A DNA stretch of 21,936 bases, taken from CAADGY01 sp900696665. GTDB taxonomy: Bacteria; Acidobacteriota; Terriglobia; Bryobacterales; Bryobacteraceae. The translations under genes and the position numbers were made by a program. How positions within the stretch are numbered: position 1 is the stretch's first letter; every line of letters begins with the position of its first letter. The stretch lies in NCBI GenBank assembly GCA_035063885.1, contig JAPSFM010000087.1:1-21936 (forward strand). Reading direction: 5' to 3'. Shown here one piece after another: positions 8,258 to 16,051 of this stretch. The notes under the pieces are model-generated. The model worked only from the letters and a program-made list of their open reading frames with translations, made no database searches and had not been told where the DNA came from.

Positions 8258-9307
8258 TCAGGCAGCGGGAACCACGCCGGAGGAGACGCCGTCGATCATC
8301 GGGACAAGCGGCGTCTCCGCCTGTCCGTCGCCGAGCTTCAAGGACAACTGCCGGCCGGCACCGCTGTTTTCGTAGTACCGCTCATAGGCTTTGACGATCT
8401 TCTGAACCAGCGTGTGGCGAACGACGTCGCGCTCATCGAACTGCACAAAACTGATGCCCTCAACCCCGCGCAGCACATCGGCCGCATCCAACAGGCCGCT
8501 GCGTTTTCCGGGCGGCAGGTCAATCTGGGTGAGGTCACCATTTACCACCATCTTCGAGTTGAACCCCTGCCGGGTCAGAATCATCTTCATCTGCTCCGGT
8601 GTGCTGTTCTGGGCTTCGTCGAGGATGATAAAGCTGTCATTCAGGGTGCGCCCACGCATGAAGGCGATCGGCGCTACCTCGATGACGTTCCGCTCCAGCA
8701 ACTTCTCCACTTTGTCTACTTCCAGCATGTCGTAGAGAGCATCATAGAGCGGGCGCAGGTATGGATCGACTTTCTCTTGTATCGTACCCGGCAAAAATCC
8801 GAGCTTCTCACCGGCCTCTACCGCGGGCCTGGTAAGAATGATTCGCGTTACCCGTTTACTTAGGAGCGCCGATACACCCATCGCGACAGCAAGATAGGTC
8901 TTACCCGTACCGGCGGGTCCGATGCCGAATACCAGATCGTTCCGCTCAATCGCTTCGAGATAGCGGCGCTGGTTGATGGTCTTTGGCGCAAGCGCTTTTT
9001 TACCGAAATTGCGCTGCTTGCCGCTGACCACAAGTCCCCGGAGTGTAACTTCCGGGTCTCCAGTCACAACGCGGAGGTAACTGTTAAGATCACCGTTCGA
9101 GAAAACATACCCTTCTTTTACGAGGCCGGCATAATCTTCCAGAATGCTGGCCGCACGGATTGCGTTCGGCTCGTCACCTTCGATTTCGAGCGTGTCGTCC
9201 ACCAGTACTGCCTGCACACCGAGACCGGATTCGAGTAGGCGGATATTTTCGTCGCGGGTCCCGAAAAGGGATTCGATGCCGCGGCTAATCTGCACGCTAA
9301 GTTTCAT
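8258..9307 (-). CDS. phoH: PhoH family ATPase (YbeZ-like)
   Basis: 349 residues, full length. An N-terminal KH-like segment (NIRLLESGLGVQAVLVDDTLEIEGDE, about 21-46) precedes the P-loop ATPase. Walker A is GPAGTGKT (130-137), and Walker B and the following residues are FIILDEAQN (226-234). The intervening RPAVEAGEKLGFLPGTIQEK is characteristic of the PhoH/YbeZ clade. These proteins are predicted RNA helicase-like ATPases that partner YbeY in rRNA processing. It is the first gene of the leftward operon phoH-ybeY-corC-era-BON, so the operon promoter should lie in the 9308-9543 divergent region. No strong ribosome site is visible before the ATG at 9307. Confidence 0.96.
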   Translation of the reverse strand: MKLSVQISRGIESLFGTRDENIRLLESGLGVQAVLVDDTLEIEGDEPNAIRAASILEDYAGLVKEGYVFSNGDLNSYLRVVTGDPEVTLRGLVVSGKQRNFGKKALAPKTINQRRYLEAIERNDLVFGIGPAGTGKTYLAVAMGVSALLSKRVTRIILTRPAVEAGEKLGFLPGTIQEKVDPYLRPLYDALYDMLEVDKVEKLLERNVIEVAPIAFMRGRTLNDSFIILDEAQNSTPEQMKMILTRQGFNSKMVVNGDLTQIDLPPGKRSGLLDAADVLRGVEGISFVQFDERDVVRHTLVQKIVKAYERYYENSGAGRQLSLKLGDGQAETPLVPMIDGVSSGVVPAA

Positions 9308-9338
9308 TGATGCTTATATGAATTTGACCTGGCTGACA

Positions 9339-9352
9339 TTTGCAGATGCAAA
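9339..9352. promoter_or_regulatory. short palindrome upstream of phoH, possible operator
   Basis: TTTGCAGATGCAAA is a perfect 6-nt inverted repeat with a GA centre, 32 nt upstream of the phoH start in the divergent region between phoH and the [2Fe-2S] gene. Regulator-binding sites look like this, but a short palindrome can occur by chance and no second copy was noticed. The rest of 9353-9543 holds AT-rich patches (TATAAC near 9460) but no promoter that I can assign firmly. Confidence 0.2.
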
Positions 9353-9543
9353 CAGGGATTTGGACGGTAAAATAGGGACCTGCTGAGCCGGAGATTGCAA
9401 GTGATACTTCTAAAGACGACATCCGCTGGCGCGGACCAGTCTCGAACATCCTGCATTAGTATAACATGAGAGATCCTTTAGAAACTATGTTTTTGCCAGC
9501 TACCTATCTTGAACAACACACGTTCCTGAGGTAGGAATGCTAT

Positions 9544-10035
9544 ATGCCTCTCTCTGGCACGCCCCGAATCCGGAAACTACATGTGAATGGGCGGGAAGCC
9601 TCGCTTGATGCCGAACCCAACCGGACACTGCTAAGCGTTCTGCGCAATGACCTTGGCTTGACCGGTGCGAAGTATGGCTGTGGTGAGGGGTTATGCGGAG
9701 CCTGCACGGTCCTGGTGGACGAGGCATCCGTGCGCGCTTGCATTACACCTGTCAAGGCAGTGGCCGGAAAACGAATCACCACAATTGAAGGGTTAGCGCA
9801 GCAGGATCGCCTCCACCCAGTGCAACAGGCTTTCCTCGACACGGGTGCGTTTCAATGCGGTTACTGCACACCTGGGATGATCCTGTCCGCGGTCGCTTTG
9901 CTGCGGGAAAATCCAACACCAGGTGAAGCAGAGATCAAGGACTCCCTTGAAGGAAATATCTGCCGGTGCGGCGCCTATCTGCGAATCGTAGCGGCAGTCC
10001 GCCTGGCGGCAACGGGTAAGGCAGCCGGGCAATGA
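9544..10035 (+). CDS. [2Fe-2S] subunit of a xanthine dehydrogenase/isoquinoline 1-oxidoreductase family enzyme
   Basis: 163 residues, the normal size for the small subunit. In this family the small subunit passes electrons from the molybdopterin subunit through two [2Fe-2S] clusters. The plant-ferredoxin cluster motif is YGCGEGLCGACTVLVDE with a further Cys in SVRACITPV; the second cluster motif is FQCGYCTPGMI plus NICRCGAYLRI. All eight expected cysteines appear present. A good ribosome site (GAGGTAGG, 9528-9535) precedes the ATG at 9544. Its TGA stop overlaps an ATG at 10032 that once opened the large subunit, which is now a pseudogene. The small subunit is therefore intact but orphaned here and may be non-functional, or may work with a large subunit encoded elsewhere. 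Confidence 0.93.
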   Translation: MPLSGTPRIRKLHVNGREASLDAEPNRTLLSVLRNDLGLTGAKYGCGEGLCGACTVLVDEASVRACITPVKAVAGKRITTIEGLAQQDRLHPVQQAFLDTGAFQCGYCTPGMILSAVALLRENPTPGEAEIKDSLEGNICRCGAYLRIVAAVRLAATGKAAGQ

Positions 10036-10985
10036 CCACTCAACCCTGCTTCGACGCCGAATGCTACGAGTTGGCGGAAAACGCCACCTACCGGTTTCCG
10101 CTGAGCCGGCCGGACCACTCCGGCCATGCCGCAATTTCGCAGGGCGGCGGCGACGGCAAGTGAGTTTCTACCCTACACAGCTTGCAAGGAATGGAATGCC
10201 GGGCAGGAAACACTTGTAAGCTCCAACGGACTGGTTCGCGATTCGGCGAGCGGCAGATCCGCCACCTACGGACAGCTTGCGAAAGACGAAGCTGTACTCT
10301 AGGCCGCCCTTGCCGATGCGCCCGTTACCCCTGCGGACGATTGGCGGTGCTCGGAAAGCCGATTCCGAGAGTAAACGGGCGCTCGTTTGCAACGGGGAGC
10401 CATCGCTTCACGGACGATATCGCGGCGCCGCAGATGGCGGTGGGGAAGGTTCTGCTGCGCCTACGCTCCATTGGTGCCACACTCGGGTCCCTGGATTCGA
10501 GCGCGGTTCCCAAAGCGGATGCGGCCGTCGTGGCAGAGAAAAATTTTTCCGGCGCCGCCGCCGGAATCTACGAAAGGCTCAATCGAAGAGGGCATGGCGG
10601 CAGCGGATACCAGAATTTCCGCTGCCTATACCAATAGGGGAGTGAATCTTAATTACAGCCACGGAAAGCACAGCTCCCCCGAACTGGACGGTTGCCCGTG
10701 TACACGCGACGGTCTCCGCGGGCAGCCATCAGTCTGGGCCAGCCATTTTTCATGACGGAGGAATGGGGTGGAGGTTGATGTGGGCCACCGGACCCGAACT
10801 CCAGTTTCTGACTGGAGCTGGAGGCGCAACTGCTACCGCGGGAATTAACTGTCAGAGTGCACCCACCGTACGGCGTGTCCATCTAATATCCGGACGGTAC
10901 GGGGAGAACGCCGGCGGCGGGTCTCCGGGAAAGGCAGTTCACCATCCGGCCCGCGTCGAGGGCGAACTCGGGCGGGGGATGGGGA
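10032..10985 (+). pseudogene. decayed molybdopterin-binding large subunit (isoquinoline 1-oxidoreductase beta/xanthine dehydrogenase type)
   Basis: Fragments in different frames fit the expected order of this family's N-terminal third. At 10032-10163, FDAECYELAENATYRFPLSRPD resembles the usual start and then stops at TGA. From about 10190, WNAGQETLVSSNGLVRD and SGRSATYGQLAKDEAVL run into an in-frame TAG (10300-10302), then ALADAPVTPADDW. After a frameshift near 10345 come LGKPIPRVNGRSFATGSHRF and TDDIAAPQMAVGKVLL. After another near 10590, EEGMAAADTRISAAYT. Weaker matches continue to about 10985 (GRYGENAGGGSPGKAVHH resembles the GKHTGEAA...AGKPV region). About 150 residues are deleted between the first two fragments, and the C-terminal half (family length about 700 residues) is absent. 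At least two frameshifts plus two stops make function impossible. The right boundary is approximate. Confidence 0.85.
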
Positions 10986-10991
10986 CTGAGA

Positions 10992-11834
10992 CTATCTCTG
11001 TGGTCTACGTCTGCCGAGAAACACGACCAGGCCCACGCCCGCCAGCAATAACAGCGCAGAGGAGGGTTCCGGAACCACCCCTTCATCGTCGTCAATCCTG
11101 CTCCGGGTTGCTAGACTCAGAATCCGCCCGCTCGCATCTACATCGACAATCTGCATTCCAAACGTAGCTGCGAAAACATTGTGCGATGCGTTTCCGTTGA
11201 CGTCCGAGTTGGCCAGTCCGAGCGAAGCCCCGAATGCCGTCACCGTAAAACCAGTCTCGTTCTGATTCACCTGCGGCGCCGTGACGACGAAGGGAAGGTA
11301 GCCGTAGGCCGTGGCACCCGACGTCAACTGCGCCTGTGAATTGCTGTTAGCCATGGCGTAAATGCCGCCGCCATGGTTCAGGAAAGAAATGATATCCGCG
11401 GACCGGCTGTTCAGGATATTCAACTCCGCAGCCGTCAGCACACCGCCAAAATCGGAGGCCACGACAATGGCGCCATACTTGGTTCCCAACAGATCCAACT
11501 CCGATGCGAGCGTCGCGGCGTCGTGATGCTCGAAATCGGTTCCGGCCGTGTAGCCGCTGGCCACGATGCCGTTAACGCCATTCACGTGCCCTCCGGGCGG
11601 TGAGATCTTCGATTCGACAAAAAGAAACTTGTCCGCCCCACCGGCGACGTAGGGGTTGAACGCCGCATCCATCGTGTAGCCGATGGCAATGGTGTTGATA
11701 TTGCGTGCGCCGCTCAGGTTGCCCCCCAACTGGGCATGGAAATCCGGATCGTGTCCGGTGAGGAAAATCGATCCACCGAATGCGCTGGACGCTAACATCA
11801 GAGCCAGCGCACCCATCATTGCCGAACGAGTCAT
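10992..11834 (-). CDS. PEP-CTERM sorting domain protein
   Basis: 280 residues from the ATG at 11834, chosen because it opens a clean signal peptide (MTRSAMMGALALMLASSAFG). An in-frame TTG at 11924 would put 30 unlikely residues before it. The C-terminus has the exosortase signal: VPEPSSALLLLAGVGLVVFL followed by GRRRPQR, i.e. a PEP motif, a transmembrane helix and a basic tail. Such proteins are exported, cleaved and anchored or released by exosortase (EpsH/XrtA types) in exopolysaccharide-producing Gram-negatives. The mature part is Gly/Ala/Asn-rich, with segments such as FLTGHDPDFHAQLGG and IISFLNHGGGIYAMANSNS, the latter resembling the glutamine-amidotransferase-like fold of some surface proteins. 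Specific function unknown. It is downstream of and co-oriented with the UxuA-like gene, with a 116-nt gap. Confidence 0.88.
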   Translation of the reverse strand: MTRSAMMGALALMLASSAFGGSIFLTGHDPDFHAQLGGNLSGARNINTIAIGYTMDAAFNPYVAGGADKFLFVESKISPPGGHVNGVNGIVASGYTAGTDFEHHDAATLASELDLLGTKYGAIVVASDFGGVLTAAELNILNSRSADIISFLNHGGGIYAMANSNSQAQLTSGATAYGYLPFVVTAPQVNQNETGFTVTAFGASLGLANSDVNGNASHNVFAATFGMQIVDVDASGRILSLATRSRIDDDEGVVPEPSSALLLLAGVGLVVFLGRRRPQR

Positions 11835-11950
11835 TACGCACCCCCAACGGAACCCAGTCTGCCCGTTTCTGGCAGGTGCATCAATGCTATCACAATTCCA
11901 GGAAGTTGCAGCTTTTTTTTTCAACCGGCCGTGACACAGGGTTACGGGAG

Positions 11951-13054
11951 CTATCCGATTCGATCTGCCGCCTGGATCAGGGCCCGAATATATCCATAGG
12001 CGAACGCAAATGCCTGGAACCCTCCCTTGTCATCGGGATGGTGCGGAACGTGGTCCGGCATCATCATGTAGGGGTAGCCCACGTCGCGGTATACGGTCAT
12101 CGCCCGTACGAAATCAATATCGCCTTCGTCGGGGTAGACTTCCTGGAAATCGTCGCGCTTGCCGCGGATATTGCGGAAATGTACGTTGAAAATCTTTTTG
12201 CGCGAGCCGAAGTAGTGAATTACATCGTAAATCTCTTTGCCCGGATCCTGTAACATCTCCGAGACGGTTCCCTGGCAAAAGTTCAGGCCATGATAGGGAC
12301 TCTCACGAATCGAAACGAATCTCTTCAACCCGTCCACCGTCCCGAGCACGGCGTCAACTCCCTGAAAACCTTCCGGCGGCACACCCGGATCGTGCGGGTG
12401 GCACGCCATCCTGATTTTGTATTCGTTAGCAACCGGTATTATGCGATCCAGGAAGTAGGTAATGCGCTCCCAGTACAGGTCCGCCGGCACACGCCCCGCC
12501 CGTGTTTCCGGCGCGAACTTGCCGGAAGTCTTCGCTTCCTTGAGGCGCCATGTGCTGTAAGTGGAACCCCCGCGGCCCGGTGTCCGTTCAGTGCGCAGAA
12601 CCCCCAGGATACTCATGTTGTACTTGATGGCCGGAACTCCGGCTTTGGCACAGTTGCGGATCATGTTCTGGACATGCTCGATGTCCCGGTCCCGGTCCGG
12701 GCTCTGCCCGAGCATGATGGCAGGCCGGGGGGTACGGTCGATGTGAGTCGATGCCAGAAACGAAGGCGCGATCATGTCCAGGCTGACGCCGTTCCTTTCG
12801 CAGCGGTCCCGCAAGCGGGACAGGTCCTCCACGGAATAGTAGCCCTTGTTCCCGGGGTCTTCCGGGTAACCGCAGATGTGCTCCACCGAATGGCGCTTGA
12901 AAAACTGGAGCCTGCGGTCGTCCGTTGGCCCGCTCTGGCATCCCAGTTTCATCAGTGCGCGCTTCGGCGGACCCGCCTGCATGGAAAACGCGGATGGAAC
13001 GGCCCCAGCCAGCGCGGCTCCAGCCGATACGGTAAGAACTTGTCTGCGCTTCAA
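11951..13054 (-). CDS. mannonate dehydratase (UxuA)-like TIM-barrel protein with Tat leader
   Basis: 367 residues. The start is TTG at 13054, supported by a strong AAGGAG ribosome site 8 nt upstream (13063-13068). MKRRQVLTVSAGAALAGAVP is a Tat-type leader, though RRQVL is a looser match than RRxFL. The mature part matches UxuA mannonate dehydratases: AIKYNMSILGVLRTERTPG, the metal-binding ACHPHDPG, NFCQGTVSEM, VHFRNIRG and MMPDHVP. UxuA dehydrates D-mannonate to 2-keto-3-deoxygluconate in hexuronate catabolism and is normally cytoplasmic. Export of a UxuA-like fold suggests a different, perhaps epimerase or dehydratase, activity in the periplasm. It is divergent from the fucosidase gene, with shared regulation plausible. 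Confidence 0.86.
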   Translation of the reverse strand: MKRRQVLTVSAGAALAGAVPSAFSMQAGPPKRALMKLGCQSGPTDDRRLQFFKRHSVEHICGYPEDPGNKGYYSVEDLSRLRDRCERNGVSLDMIAPSFLASTHIDRTPRPAIMLGQSPDRDRDIEHVQNMIRNCAKAGVPAIKYNMSILGVLRTERTPGRGGSTYSTWRLKEAKTSGKFAPETRAGRVPADLYWERITYFLDRIIPVANEYKIRMACHPHDPGVPPEGFQGVDAVLGTVDGLKRFVSIRESPYHGLNFCQGTVSEMLQDPGKEIYDVIHYFGSRKKIFNVHFRNIRGKRDDFQEVYPDEGDIDFVRAMTVYRDVGYPYMMMPDHVPHHPDDKGGFQAFAFAYGYIRALIQAADRIG

Positions 13055-13068
13055 CGGCGTTACTCCTT

Positions 13069-13080
13069 AAAAGATCTTTT
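13069..13080. promoter_or_regulatory. AT-rich 12-bp palindrome between divergent uxuA-like and fucosidase genes
   Basis: AAAAGATCTTTT is a perfect 12-bp palindrome next to the ribosome site of the UxuA-like gene, in an otherwise GC-rich intergenic stretch of about 106 nt. Its position suits an operator or promoter element serving one or both divergent genes, but sequence alone cannot show this. Confidence 0.22.
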
Positions 13081-13160
13081 CGGCACTCTACCACGCCGGG
13101 CAGGCGGCGCGAAACCGCTTCGGGTATGCCCGTGATGTGAAACAATATTTCCGTTACAGG

Positions 13161-14630
13161 ATGAATCGCCGGACATTTCTCGTCTCCCCGCTGGCTTGCG
13201 TTCCGGCATCGGCGCTTCACGCACAACCACTCGCGCCCTTCGGAGCGGCGCCGTCGCCACGGCAAATGCGCTGGCACGCCCTCGAGCAGTACGCGTTTCT
13301 GCATTTCACCGTAAACACGTTCACGGATAGAGAATGGGGTTACGGCGACGAAGATCCGGACCTGTTTAACCCTACGTCGTTCGACGCCGGCGCCATTGCG
13401 GGTGCGCTGTCGGCGGGCGGCATGAAGGGCGTTATTCTCACCTGTAAGCATCACGACGGTTTTTGTCTCTGGCCGACGAAGACTACACAGCACTCCGTCC
13501 GCAGCAGCAAGTGGCGGAACGGAAAAGGTGATGTCGTAGGGGAGATCTCCAAGGCCGCGCGAGAGCATAAACTTCAATTCGGCGTCTACCTGTCGCCCTG
13601 GGATCGCAACACGCCGCTTTACGGCGGCCCGAAGTACGTCGAAATGTACCGCGCGCAATTGCGCGAGTTGTTGACACAATACGGTCCGGTTTTCGAAGTC
13701 TGGCACGACGGCGCCAACGGGGGCGACGGCTTCTACGGCGGCGCTCGCGAGAAGCGCACCATCGACAAGCGAACCTACTACGATTGGCCCGGGACGTGGG
13801 ATTTGATCCGGAAGCTCCAGCCGGATGCGGTCATCTTCAGTGATATCGGCCCGGATGTTCGCTGGGTTGGAAACGAAAAAGGGGTCGCCGCCGAAACCTG
13901 TTGGGCTACCATTTCGCCGGTTGGTGCGGACGGTGGACCTCCGGCTGTCGGCGATGTCCGGCAGAACGATAATCAGACCGGGCATCGTAACGGCAGGCAG
14001 TGGCTGCCCGCCGAATGCGACGTGTCCATCCGTCCGGGGTGGTTCTGGCATGAGCGCGAAAACGGCAAGGTCAAAACCCCTGCTCAGCTCTTCGATCTCT
14101 ATTTGAAGTCCGTCGGGCGCAACGCGAGTTTCCTGTTAAATGTGCCGCCGGACCGGCGTGGCTTGCTGCATGACAACGACGTGAAGTCGCTGGCCGCCTT
14201 CGGCGCAATGCTGCGCGATACGTTCGCGCGCAATCTCGCCAACGGGGCGAAGCTGCAAGCCTCGAGTGTGCGCGGCGCAGCATACCGGCCGGAAAATCTG
14301 CTGGACGGCATCCGCGGCACGTACTGGGCGCCGCGGGAAGGGATACGGAATCCGGAGGTGATCTTCGAACTTCGCCGCCCAGAGACATTCGACATCGTTC
14401 GCGTGCGCGAGGCAATCCAGTTTGGGCATCGCGTGGACTCGTTCGCCGTCGATATATTCAGAGGCAACGCATGGGTGCGTTGTGCGGAAAGCACCAGCAT
14501 CGGCGCTTGCCGCCTGATCCTCCTGCCCGAACCGGTGACCGCCGGCCGCGTGCGGCTGCGAATCACCAAGGCTGCCGCGCCTCCCGCGCTGGCCGGGTTC
14601 GGGTTATATCGAACTTCGCAGCCCGGCTGA
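13161..14630 (+). CDS. alpha-L-fucosidase, glycoside hydrolase family 29, with C-terminal discoidin-like domain
   Basis: 489 residues from the ATG at 13161; an in-frame ATG at 13137 would add eight residues. 13161 is preferred because MNRRTFLVS gives a compact Tat leader like the one at 3986; neither start has a good ribosome site. GH29 enzymes release terminal alpha-L-fucose with retention. The barrel motifs are present: QYAFLHFTVNTFTDREWG, GVILTCKHHDGFCLWPTKTT, FGVYLSPWD and VFEVWHDGANG, in which the Asp (residue 183 from this start) is the expected nucleophile. Family members more often have WFDGA here. From about residue 360 (KLQASSVRGAAYRPENLLDG, TYWAPREG) a beta-sandwich of the F5/8 type C kind follows, probably carbohydrate-binding. 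Divergent from the UxuA-like gene. Confidence 0.92.
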   Translation: MNRRTFLVSPLACVPASALHAQPLAPFGAAPSPRQMRWHALEQYAFLHFTVNTFTDREWGYGDEDPDLFNPTSFDAGAIAGALSAGGMKGVILTCKHHDGFCLWPTKTTQHSVRSSKWRNGKGDVVGEISKAAREHKLQFGVYLSPWDRNTPLYGGPKYVEMYRAQLRELLTQYGPVFEVWHDGANGGDGFYGGAREKRTIDKRTYYDWPGTWDLIRKLQPDAVIFSDIGPDVRWVGNEKGVAAETCWATISPVGADGGPPAVGDVRQNDNQTGHRNGRQWLPAECDVSIRPGWFWHERENGKVKTPAQLFDLYLKSVGRNASFLLNVPPDRRGLLHDNDVKSLAAFGAMLRDTFARNLANGAKLQASSVRGAAYRPENLLDGIRGTYWAPREGIRNPEVIFELRRPETFDIVRVREAIQFGHRVDSFAVDIFRGNAWVRCAESTSIGACRLILLPEPVTAGRVRLRITKAAAPPALAGFGLYRTSQPG

Positions 14631-14776
14631 ACGCCTCGGAACGATTCGCGCTGATGTATTCTGTAAGAGAATCGCAATAGTTCATGGAATCGTTGCATCC
14701 CGCCTGGTGATCACCCGCTCGGGCTGAGATGGATTCACCTCACAGTTTGTGAAAACGCTATAGGAGTACGACAGTC

Positions 14777-16045
14777 TTGAATTCTCAAAACGGCCAGAAC
14801 GGCAAGAGTAATCCCTATGCTCTCGCAATGCAGAATTTCGAAGCAGCCGCCGACCTCCTCGAACTGAATGCCGACATCCGGAATATGATCCGCGCTCCCG
14901 AACGCGCTCTCTCCGTCACGGTTCCCGTTCGAATGGACGACGGACATATTCAGTGCTTCGAGGGATATCGCGTTCAGCATAATACGGCGCGCGGCCCCGC
15001 CAAGGGCGGCATACGCTTTCATCCCAACGTCACGCTCGATGAGGTAAAAGCTCTCGCAACCTGGATGACCTGGAAGTGCGCGGTGGTGGACATCCCGTTC
15101 GGCGGTGGGAAGGGCGGGGTTACGTGCAATCCGAAGTTCCTGTCCATGGCCGAAATCGAACGTCTGACGCGGCGCTACACGACGGCTATCCTGCCCATTA
15201 TTGGACCGGGCCAGGACATACCCGCACCGGATGTCTACACCAATCCCCAAATCATGGCCTGGATCATGGACACCTACAGCATGACCAGGGGCTACCTGAT
15301 TCCCGGCGTCGTCACCGGCAAGCCCATAACCCTTGGCGGTTCCCTGGGGCGCAATGAAGCCACCGGGCGCGGCGTGTTCCACGCCATCGAGAGCGCCTGC
15401 CAGCATCTCCGGCTTCCCGTCAAGGGAGCCAGGGTTGTGGTCGACGGCTTTGGAAACGCGGGATCCGTGGCCGCGCATCTGCTGGACAGCGCGCAAGCGG
15501 ATGTCATCGCGGTAAGCGACTCCCGCGGCGCTGTTTATAATCCCGAAGGATTGCACATTCCGAAGCTGATGCTGCACAAAGAGAAGACCGGCACGGTCTG
15601 TAATTTTCCGGGCGGCGAGTGCATTGCTCCCGTGGAGTTGCTGAAACTGGAATGCGACATTCTGATCCCGGCAGCTCTCGAAAACACAGTTCATGGCGGC
15701 AACGCGCCTCACGTGCGGGCTAAGGTGATTGCGGAGGCCGCCAACGGCCCTCTCACACCCGAGGCGGATGCCGTCCTGCGCGAAAAAAACACCTTCATCA
15801 TTCCCGACATTCTCTGCAATGCCGGCGGTGTTACGGTCTCCTACTTCGAATGGGTACAGAACGAACAGCACCTTCGCTGGGACTTGAATGAAGTGAATAC
15901 CCGGCTCGAGGATGTCATGAAGCGCAGCTTCAACGAAGTGCTGGAGATTCAGCTCGCCTTCAAGTCCAGCATGCGCACCGCGGCGAATGTTCTCGCCATC
16001 CGGCGTGTCGTCGAAGCGACCAGGCTGCGGGGCCATTATCCATAA
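14777..16045 (+). CDS. glutamate dehydrogenase family (Glu/Leu/Phe/Val dehydrogenase)
   Basis: 422 residues. The start is a TTG at 14777 with TAGGAG 10 nt upstream; this keeps the N-terminal NPYALAMQNFEAAADLL conserved in the family, which the next ATG (14828) would lose in part. GDH interconverts glutamate and 2-oxoglutarate plus ammonia using NAD(P). Motifs: RVQHNTARGPAKGGIRFHP (about 65-83), WMTWKCAVVDIPFGGGKGG (96-114) with the active-site lysine in GGGKGG, IPAPDVYT, the specificity loop GSLGRNEATGRGV, and the Rossmann loop GFGNAG (224-229). Glutamate rather than branched-chain substrate is the more likely choice from the overall pattern. It converges with the AGCS transporter, the two stops being only 6 nt apart. 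The upstream gap 14631-14776 holds no clear terminator or promoter. Confidence 0.94.
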   Translation: MNSQNGQNGKSNPYALAMQNFEAAADLLELNADIRNMIRAPERALSVTVPVRMDDGHIQCFEGYRVQHNTARGPAKGGIRFHPNVTLDEVKALATWMTWKCAVVDIPFGGGKGGVTCNPKFLSMAEIERLTRRYTTAILPIIGPGQDIPAPDVYTNPQIMAWIMDTYSMTRGYLIPGVVTGKPITLGGSLGRNEATGRGVFHAIESACQHLRLPVKGARVVVDGFGNAGSVAAHLLDSAQADVIAVSDSRGAVYNPEGLHIPKLMLHKEKTGTVCNFPGGECIAPVELLKLECDILIPAALENTVHGGNAPHVRAKVIAEAANGPLTPEADAVLREKNTFIIPDILCNAGGVTVSYFEWVQNEQHLRWDLNEVNTRLEDVMKRSFNEVLEIQLAFKSSMRTAANVLAIRRVVEATRLRGHYP

Positions 16046-16051
16046 GACCGG

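Noticed and set aside
11913..11921. Run of nine T on the plus strand as a terminator
   Set aside because: No gene on the plus strand ends here and no stable hairpin precedes it; on the minus strand, where the neighbouring genes run, it is a run of A.
11835..11924. Upstream TTG start for the PEP-CTERM gene beginning MKKK
   Set aside because: The lysines come from a nine-base A/T run (11913-11921), and the added 30 residues would bury the clear signal peptide that begins at the 11834 ATG.
12588..14051. 487-residue minus-strand open frame
   Set aside because: It runs antisense through the fucosidase gene and then through the UxuA-like gene in another frame; no coherent domain.
14650..14690. 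Small inverted repeat ATTCT-AGAAT upstream of the glutamate dehydrogenase gene as a terminator or riboswitch
   Set aside because: Arms of five bases with no T-tract and no recognised riboswitch features.
14735..16036. 433-residue minus-strand open frame
   Set aside because: Antisense shadow of the glutamate dehydrogenase gene, whose motifs are unmistakable.
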